Of a stretch of 64,000 nt of DNA, positions 56,072-64,000 are shown piece after piece. How positions within the stretch are numbered: the first letter of the stretch is position 1; the number at the start of each line of letters is the position of its first letter. The notes under the pieces were generated by a model, which saw only the letters and a program-made list of their open reading frames with translations, had not been told where the DNA came from and ran no database searches. Both the position numbers and the translations under genes were made by a program. This DNA comes from Andrena cerasifolii (taxonomy: Eukaryota > Arthropoda > Insecta > Hymenoptera > Andrenidae): the NCBI RefSeq assembly GCF_050908995.1, contig NC_135123.1, positions 4,588,001 to 4,652,000 on the forward strand, read 5' to 3'.

Positions 56072-58950
56072 TTGGGACTATACCCTAATGATCGTGTGAT
56101 TTACGAAGCACTAGTGAATATTCATATATTTTTCCTTTTTTGTATTGTGTTTATTACTTTATGAAGTCTTAAGGGGGTACCTTGTAGGCCTAAAAGAATG
56201 GATAAATTTAAAATTTGTTTCCTCAGGTAATTTTTTAGTGAAATATCGAGATCGTTTTAGAAGATCTTCGGATACATTTTAACTTTATTTTCATACATTA
56301 TTTATTACTTGAAGTTTTAAAATAGCGGAGTTATACATCATTTTCTACCGGCATGTCTTGTCAGCTAGCCCCCAGCGCTGAAAGCGATTGGAACATAATA
56401 CATAAAAAAATCTTCTGTCGAGTTTTAAGAACAATAGATTTCCTTCAATGTAGGTTACGGTTTTTATCATATTTTCATTTGTTCTAACATCAGACTATAC
56501 CACAGCAATCACAGACAATACTATATTCAATTGCTTGAAGTTATCCCGGGTAATGTCCGGGTTAGGTACCCGACGGGTTAAAAAGTAACAGCTCTACTTT
56601 GCATGTCTCACGTTTTTTGAGCCCTAATTAAAAATTTGTAGGTTTCAACGATTCCAACTTACGCTACACGAAACACGAATGATTTCTCTTTACTTTGAAA
56701 CAAATTGCATGCAAAAATAGCAATTATTATTCAGTTAACAGCGATTTAACTCTTGCCAGGCGATATTAAGTATCATTACCCTATGCCAACGTTATCCACT
56801 GCAGGGTTGTAATGTTGTAAACCAAAGACAGAAACGGCTGTAACTCGGAAACAAGGCCAGATACGGCAAACGTTTATATGAACTTTTTTTTTGTTAGCTT
56901 TGTGTCCTGAATCCACCCCTGCAATACTTCTCACACACTACGAAGCACCCTGTATATCTCAGTTAGTAGTCACGCGCCATCAAAGTGTTTCGTGTGAAAA
57001 GACCCATGCGCTAACGAGACAATTTCAAATTGCCCGTGTATCGCGCTCTTTCCGCCTGCAACCCGCTGCACTTTTATATTACTGGTCTTTTATCTCTGGC
57101 ACCTCCGCCGTGTAATTGCTCCGCTGTATCGTCACGCTTCCCGCTCAGCAATTTATACCGTATCCGAAATGGCAATTGGCAGTCTTAATTTTTGAACGTT
57201 CGCGATTCCTCCGCGTCTTTCATTCCCGAACACCGCGCCGGCGGAATGAAAGAGCCCACGCGCGGTCATTGATGTCCCGCCTTCGAATTGCGGATGGACG
57301 ATTGAACGGTGCGATACCATCGAAAAAGATCGTTGATAGTGCCGCAGAATAAATATCATCGCACACTGAATCACAGGTTCCGGGCGACACTGTATGCATA
57401 CCTAGCTATGTACATACTTCACATACACAGCGTGGAAAATTTCACCGTACAAATTGAACGCTGGCAATTTAATCAGGAGAAAATGCTGAGCGATGCTTTC
57501 GTCAGTAAAGTAGTGCAGTGTGTGAAAAGAAGTTGCATGCAATATAATCCGTGTGCGTGTAGGCTACTTCCATTGATAGGCGCAAATACTTTCATCAACC
57601 CAGGCGACCAGGAGGGACACCGATTTTCCTAAAAACTCGATAGGCAAATGATGTGGGACGACATCGTTGAAATAAGCTTAGGGAGCCGTTACTGTCGTAA
57701 CTGCTCTCTCTCTCTTGCTAATTCCCTCGTTGTAGGCATATTGCCTTTCGGGATATTAATGCAGTTTATGTCACAAGGCGAATCCGTGTCGATTACGTAG
57801 CGAACGCACCAGAGGGCTGCATGCGCGAATCTGCTTATCGAAGTTCATCGTTTCGCCGATCGTGCATTACATACGTCGAGTGATTCTCATTACTGGATAC
57901 ATCTGAACCCACGGAATAGTTTACTGCGAATTATCCAATATGTAGCCCGGCCTTGTCGTAATCCCCCTCATAAATGTCACTCTTGAGCATGGCCTGTCTG
58001 CATGGTATTCATTGCGGGATCGGTATTTCCTCCGTCTCCCTGTAACAAGGCGGATCCATAGATCCGTCGATAACAATCGTTCTTCACACCCATCAGCTGT
58101 CGCTAATGCTATTTGCGTGCTCGCGATACTCTTGTTAAGCTTGTTAGCTGTTTCGCATAGGTGACATAAGACCGATAAGTGGGAATAAGATGAGACGTCA
58201 ACGTCTTGTTTGTGGAAATTGTCTTTTCGATAGACTCCACAAATGTTGCCGATAGAATATGCTTATGCAATTAATGTACAGGGTGCAAAATTAAGAGTTT
58301 TATGAGCTAGTATAGTTGAAAATATCCCATATGACATTTTTGTATTACTAGGGACTTCTTGATGCTGACAGGATCGTAATATAATAATATTAATTTTATT
58401 CGAGATTGTAACCATTTAATAAACCATCCACCACGTCACTTTATTAATTCTTTAAACAGGAAAATGTGTTGTCAGATACTGACATTTTTAGACCCATCAA
58501 CACTTTGCCTTGACGTCGTACACTAGCGGACAAAAAAGTTACCACTCCTTCGATTTGTTCTATTTTTGTTATTTTTTAGCATACATTTGGGACCGCGGTG
58601 TGTTTAATATGCATATTCTGATGAAGAATTTAAAGCTGTATAAAACCCAGTTAAAGGGAGCTAGTTTGAAGCTGCAAATGTTTGATCAAGGTTGAGAATT
58701 TAAACCAGCATATCCGCTGCTTTACTGCCGCTGACATACCTGTCACTTTGTCTGGCTGGACAAACCAAATTTCGACTGTTTCAACCGTAAGTCGCTAAAT
58801 AATTAATCACCAGACGTAGGTGCGCGCCTAATAATCTTGCGCGTGTCAGGACAACGCTTCCCGGTGGCAAATTAATGGCGCCGGGAACATTTAAATGAAT
58901 AGTATAGGAGTGTTTGAAAAAACTGTAGGCACAGTATCTGCTAACACTAA
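56072..58950. other. Intergenic, no gene seen
   Basis: Nearly 2.9 kb without a supported gene. TTAA followed by GGGGGTACC near 56170 resembles the left end of a TTAA-type element, and GGGTACCCGACGGG then TTAA near 56570 resembles an end of the type at 33368, but I found no matching partners. The frame at 57309-57632 (107 codons) is unrecognised. Confidence 0.3.
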
Positions 58951-59466
58951 CAAGAAAATTATGCAGCTTTGTGTGCAAGTAGAGTAATTCATGCGTAAGA
59001 CAAACCTATTTTTGTGGGTGCCATAGTGCGGTTCAGGGGTGGGGGGGGGGGGGGGGGTGAAAACACCCCTTGAAAAAAGTGCAGAATTTTCTTTTTCGTG
59101 GAATATCTCGAGAACGGTGAGAAGTATTGGAAAGAAGTTTAAACAAAAGGTACATCTTTTTTATATCTACAAAACTCCGTAAAAGTAATTATCGAATTAA
59201 GGATTGGTGGTCGGGGTAACTTGAAAAGTATGGATTTTTCGATAATTATTTTTACGCAGTTTTGTAGATATAAAACAAGACGCAACTTTTGTTTAACCTT
59301 CTTTTCGATATCCCTCACGGTTCTAAAGATATTTCACGAAAAAGAAAATTCTGCATTTTTTCAAAGGGTGATTTCACCCCCTTAATCGCAATATGGCACC
59401 AACAAGAGATAGGTTTGTCTTACGAATGAGCTACTCTACTTGCAAACAAAGTTGCATATTTTTCTG
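58951..59466. mobile_element. Palindromic element, about 515 bp
   Basis: The left arm (GCAAGTAGAGTAATTCATGC near 58975) pairs with the right arm near 59425-59445. Further in, AAAGTGCAGAATTTTCTTTTT and its near-complement at 59340-59360 pair. A G17 run at 59041-59057 lies in the left arm; the right arm has only CACCCCC there, so the run expanded after the arms formed. Confidence 0.7.
59041..59057 (+). repeat. Poly-G run (17 G)
   Basis: Uninterrupted G17 within a palindromic element; a potential G-quadruplex former and likely length-variable. Confidence 0.9.
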
Positions 59467-61376
59467 AATTTCCGGGTTGCCTGACTGCACTTGTGAGTCG
59501 TTTTGCAGTTAGTCTACAACGACATAGCTATTTGCGAACATCAATATAACCTCATACATTACATATGTGACACCGGTCATTTTCCATTTTCCATTAATAA
59601 AATAAACGAGCTCCACTTTTTTATAAATTGGCAATCATATAGTCTAGGGGAGGCTAAAAATGCCCATTTAAAATCTTTCCTACGTTCTTGTCTACTGAAT
59701 TAGAACTGAATACTGTACTAAATAACACATACAACTTAAAATATAACATAGTCTCTGGCGAACGATTGTGTAAATGTCTATTTAGTTGTCGCAACCGTGT
59801 TAAGACATCCACATGTACCCTATTTTTGTCTCTCCACGTGTTGAACCTATTTTCTTCCCAATGTTCTATCGTCCTTATTTCGCCCTTCTTTCTTCCTTCT
59901 TTCCAAACGTAAGTCCTAAGTGGAAGAGGAACAAGAGTGATGAATTCGTAACGGACAAAGGGGTGCAAAATCGAGCACAGAAGAGATTACGCTCATGTAT
60001 CGCGTTTGCGGTGAGGACCAGCTCTCGCGACAGCGTAATCGTTGCGGGCATCCATTAAACTCGATTGCTTTCGATGAAATCTTCTATGGCGGTATCAACT
60101 TGTAACGAACGTAAAGCGTTTTTACGAGTAGCAGCGAATCGTCCCGGCAGGTTTGAATGGGAGACGATAAAATTAGGGGCAGAGGTTCTCCCTGGGTCGG
60201 CCGCCGTCGAACGTGATGCTACTGGCACGAGCTGCCGCGAGGCTGGCGCCGCACTTCATAAAGTTAGATCGAGATTTTGAACTTTCGCGAACCGTGACCC
60301 CTCTCGAAATTGCGCTTGATAGGCCGCTTCTTCGAGTGCCAAGAATGCTCCTAATAGGATAAGTTCCTGCAGTAAGTTTTGCTTTCTGCCTACACGAATA
60401 TCGTGCCAATCAGACTTTTTCCAAGGAAAATTTCTACGTCGTGCGAGAGCAGGGATCCGAACCGCCGCGTAACCCTAAACCTTACCCGGTTAACCAAGGA
60501 AGGTTTCTGTAACCCACACTAACCTCGAGGGAACGGTTCTTAAATTCTAGAAAGAACCGAAGTAACCGGGTTAACCCGCTACGAGCGGGTTAGTAGTGAA
60601 ATAAGACAGTCTAGCCTAGACTAGACAGTCACTTAAGGCGAGTCAGTGATATGTGAATCTACTTACAGGCAATACATGTTCAGATCAAATGAATACACAA
60701 TGTTTAAAATGTACGAGTGTATAATCCATGCAGGATTGATTAAGTTTAGAGGGTTGTTAGAAACGGAATTTATACTTTATTTCTTAAACTTCAAGAATTA
60801 CTCAGCACCAATATCTTTTAGCATCAGTATCTTCTGCAACCGTGTACGCGTTTCGCCTTATGGCTTCCATTGTTTAATATTTTCTAGCATTCGAATATTT
60901 TCGACACCTAAGAATTAGACAATAGGCAAAGGTCGCGTCATCTGGTCGACAGTCGGTCTCGTCCGTGCGGCAGGTATGTACTACCGAAGCACCGAACAAC
61001 CGGGTCGTAATCCCGCACCATCTAGGCCCGTCCAACTTTTGCTCTTGCCTTTGAAGAACAACCGCCGGGTGGTTGCGAGCGAAGGCAAGAGCGACGGTTG
61101 TGCCCCACCATTGGGACCTTTCGCTCTTAAGGGGCACGAAGAGCCTGGCTTGGTGCCTTCAAGAGCGAAGAGCAACTCGCGGTTGCTCGTGCGAGCAAGT
61201 CCCTGGACAGGCCTGATCTAGACGGTGTGAGATTTTGCGCAAAAGTCAGCCGCCAGCGCAAATCGTGACCGATTTCAATAATTTTTTTTTTTAAATACTC
61301 GTAAAGGGCTCAGCAATAACGAAGCACTGCAATAAAAAGCGCTGCGTCGTGTGTCGAACGTGTGTCTGCATCCACG
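59467..61376. other. Intergenic, no gene seen
   Basis: AT-rich to about 59990, then GC-richer with partly inverted GAGCGAAGGCAAGAGC and GCTCTTGCCTTTGAAG motifs near 61035-61170, suggesting another degraded fold-back element. No exon supported. Confidence 0.3.
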
Positions 61377-61577
61377 CAGGGTTGCGAGGCAGTCCGGTAC
61401 GCCGTATTGGTATATATGACGTCACTTGGTTTGGATTGGCTTAGCATTGGTATGACGTCACGGCGTCACCAACCAAATATAAGTGTTCCCCTTCTCCTAC
61501 ACCGTACGACCAAAGAGAAGATACGTACGCCGTCATATACACCAGCACGCATTTATTCAGTACGCCTGGCAACCCTG
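61377..61577. mobile_element. hAT-type MITE, 201 bp, carrying two CRE palindromes
   Basis: Ends CAGGGTTGCGAGGC and, complemented, CAGGGTTGCCAGGC. Flanking octamers CATCCACG (61369-61376) and CATCCAGG (61578-61585) match at 7 of 8, as expected for a hAT target duplication. Inside are two perfect TGACGTCA sites (61417-61424 and 61453-61460) and inner inverted sequence (GTATATATGACG against CGTCATATACAC). Non-coding. Confidence 0.75.
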
Positions 61578-61585
61578 CATCCAGG

Positions 61586-62739
61586 TGCCATGGTGGACGG
61601 ATGATCGTTTCGTCTACGGGCATGTTTATAATAGTTGAATCTAATAAAGTTTATCTTTCATTAATTCAATTAATGCGAGTACAGTCTTTCGCGTGCACAT
61701 AACCACAGTTGCGCGTACAAGAGGTATCATAAAATAACAGCAGGATTTAGCTGATCGAAGAAATCCGACACCCGTTGTTTCCGATATTGCGCGAAACGTG
61801 CTCGATTATTGCTGATTGTCAGTTAACCTGTTTCATCAATGAGAAATCGTGGTCAGTGTCTGATTTGATTGAACAGTTTTGGGGATGGAATAGTCGATAC
61901 TGTATGCGCCAGGCTTTAGAGTGAATAATTCAACGCGTTCGCGTACCTGTGGTGCTTATACCTTTTCTTATAGTGGTTAACATTTTGCACCGGATTGACG
62001 TTGATATTTTCCGCGTTCCAGCGGCAAGGACGACGAAAGTGTAACTTTGACGACTTTAATTCGCCACTTATCCGTCCGTTTATTTCACGTCAAAGTTCCT
62101 GGAGACTCGACGTGACTCGAACGCTTGTTATTTTTGACAAGGAACCTGGACAGCGGGATTGCGTGGGTACGGAACGTTAACGTGACTCTTCCACTGGTCG
62201 TAAACCGTTTCCCCTAGTTACATTTGCTAAAACTTGCAGCGTGCCTATTCCACAGCAAGCCGCTACACCTTTCGGTGGAATCCCTTGTCTCGCATTCCCT
62301 TGGATCCGTAGAATGGAGACTAACGTGAAGCCACTTGATCCTTTCGGAGCAGCACGACTGTTAGGGGCATGTAATTAAACTGCCTTTACAATGTGGACAA
62401 GATTGTTTCGCAAGTGTTGAAAGGTTCCTCGCATACCTGAAAGGAATGATTAACCCTTCCACTGGCACGGGCATAACGTTACATTACGTGTATTTCATTT
62501 TTGCTGTAGCAGACATTTGGAATGAAGATTAGCAGTGTGTAAGTAAGCGCAGACTAAATAGTGGTATAGTAGGCAGTGTAAATAGAAATTTCTTTTTAAA
62601 AATAATTGTAGTTAAAATTCAAATTATAAATACGAATATACAATATAATGATAACAGTAAAATATTAGGTTGCAGCACAAGTTCTGTCCGCTAGAGTACG
62701 TCTTTTACAAATTCGATTTTTTAAAATAGCTTATACTTA
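61586..62739. other. Intergenic, no gene seen
   Basis: No supported feature in about 1.1 kb. TTAACCCTTCCACTGGCAC near 62452 resembles one end of a TTAA-type element, without a partner. Confidence 0.35.
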
Positions 62740-63251
62740 CAAGGGGAGGACACCATGTGGTAGACACCGAGTTTGGATCTATGTCGAATATAAGTAAATA
62801 CGTGTCCAAGCGTTTCCACCAATAGGCCTTAATAATAGAGATATTTACATGGAAGTTATTAAAAATTTCACAGTGGCCGTGGGGTTTTAGTTCTTCTGGA
62901 GGCGTTGGGGTGCCTTTTGAAGATGTCTCCACGTTAAAAAAAACTTTATAAATTTAAAAAAAAAAATTTTTATAAATTACTTTTTTATAATTTTTTTTTT
63001 CAACTTGGGGAAATTGTCAAAAGGCACCCCGGCTCCTTCGGAGGGAAATCCCCCGCAGGCGCCAGGGTAACTGGGGGATTTTTACCCACTAAAACCCCAC
63101 GGCCACTATGAAATTTTTAATAATTTACATATCTCTATTATTAAAGCCCATTGGCAGAAACGCTCGGACACCTATTTACTTATTTTCGACATAGATCCAT
63201 CGTGCCAAGGCTCATCAAAATCGGTGTCTACCACATGGTGTCCTCCCCTTG
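62740..63251. mobile_element. Inverted-repeat element, 512 bp, TTA flanks
   Basis: Ends CAAGGGGAGGACACCATGTG and the complement, flanked by TTA on both sides (62737-62739 and 63252-63254). Arms of about 200 bp match with small indels. The centre is a run of A/T around 62935-63000. The CAAGG start and 3 bp flanks resemble the elements at 23029 and 44569, so they may belong to one superfamily. Confidence 0.75.
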
Positions 63252-63254
63252 TTA

Positions 63255-64000
63255 GTTCAAAATATATATTTTCCATCATTATTTATGACAGCTTCAAGAG
63301 AACAAGCCAATAAGCCATCAGTTATACCATAAGCACTTAACTTAAATAGTAGAATAAAGAGATTTACGATACATTACAATCGTTTTATACATTCCCTAAT
63401 GCTGATGCTAACAAACTTTGGCAATAGTTTATAATCGTGTTTGTTAATAGTTTATAATCCGTTTGCTATTTCCGTATCCTCCGATATCTCAAGTGTTGTT
63501 GAAGAAGAGAGATTAAAATTTGCGTAGGAGGCAGCCAGAGAGCATGGCCCGAAGTAGGGATCAGCTGAGCTTTAGTAGGCAGCTAGATGGCGCTCCGGTA
63601 GAGTGTCAGACACCTGGAAGTAGAATAATTCGTCGTTAATCTGGATCTCCTGGATAGCAATCCGATCGGCTGATTCTTTATCCCTCACATTGCTATATAA
63701 AATTCGCCTTCCCAGTTCTGTAAATTTCACAACGGATTGAAAGATGAGAAGGAGCCTCTGAGGAATATTACAATGAATGACTCGAATTTGTTACGATGTA
63801 ACGGGATATTCTATCATTCCGCCATTTCCGCGAGCTGGATATTCCATCTGGATGCTACACAGACCGCAATTTGCACAAAGGGAATTAATACCAACGTCAG
63901 ACGCGAATCCGTCTTCCAGCGAGATTTGACGCCTACACAGGGCCAGGCAGCCTTTGCCTTTCCATTCACGCGTTTGGCCCAAAATTATACGTATATACGT
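63255..64000. other. Intergenic, no gene seen
   Basis: No supported feature up to the window edge; one unrecognised 63-codon frame on the minus strand at 63791-63982. Confidence 0.35.

Noticed and set aside
56166..56583. Further TTAA-flanked element
   Set aside because: The left GGGGGTACC and right CCGACGGG ends do not match as inverted repeats, so I could not support a single element.
60440..60540. tRNA gene or tRNA-derived SINE on the minus strand
   Set aside because: A B-box-like GGTTCGGATCC is present, but the flanking bases do not pair as a T-arm and no convincing A box or cloverleaf follows.

Overview
This is a 64 kb piece of a eukaryotic nuclear genome, almost certainly from an insect. 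Hymenoptera is my best guess, with modest confidence. The evidence is a short intron-bearing gene for a secreted TIL-type protease inhibitor, a BEL/Pao LTR retrotransposon, LINE fragments of insect type, and an AT-rich background in which CpG is not depleted. No bacterial, organellar or rRNA signal is visible. Most short open frames in the window are chance or transposon-derived.

Layout. 1-8 kb holds a broken LINE 3' end, a 1.1 kb palindrome, an unassigned open frame and two adjoining TTAA-flanked inverted-repeat elements. 8-12 kb holds two palindromes (one with a minisatellite core), a possible small ORF, a hAT-type MITE and a 0.7 kb simple satellite. 12-22 kb holds a decayed LINE, a LINE 3' end with a zinc motif, and two equal-length copies of one TTAA-flanked element. 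23-30 kb holds large palindromes and a three-member array of TA-flanked MITEs. 31.4-33.65 kb is a run of TTAA-bounded elements sharing boundary TTAA sites. 34-40 kb is mostly unassigned, with a candidate two-exon 3' end of an unknown gene at 39.3-40.2 kb. 40.68-41.44 kb is a solo BEL LTR with a perfect target-site duplication. 44.6-45.9 kb is a nest of three inverted-repeat elements. 46.1-53.3 kb is an intact BEL/Pao element on the minus strand, with identical-looking 763 bp LTRs and an ATATG duplication. 53.7-54.3 kb is a fold-back minisatellite. 55.2-55.9 kb is the one confident host gene, a three-exon TIL inhibitor. 56-64 kb is mostly unassigned, with three or four more inverted-repeat elements, one of them a hAT-type MITE carrying two CRE palindromes.

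Functionally the window is a transposon-dense intergenic region around one small host gene. In the BEL element, gag and pol lie in the same frame and are separated by one UGA in the context UGA-CUA-G, which suggests readthrough expression of the polyprotein. Besides that, the most unusual structure is the number of non-autonomous inverted-repeat elements, many sharing boundaries or nested. No transposase gene for them is present here, so they would have to be mobilised in trans.
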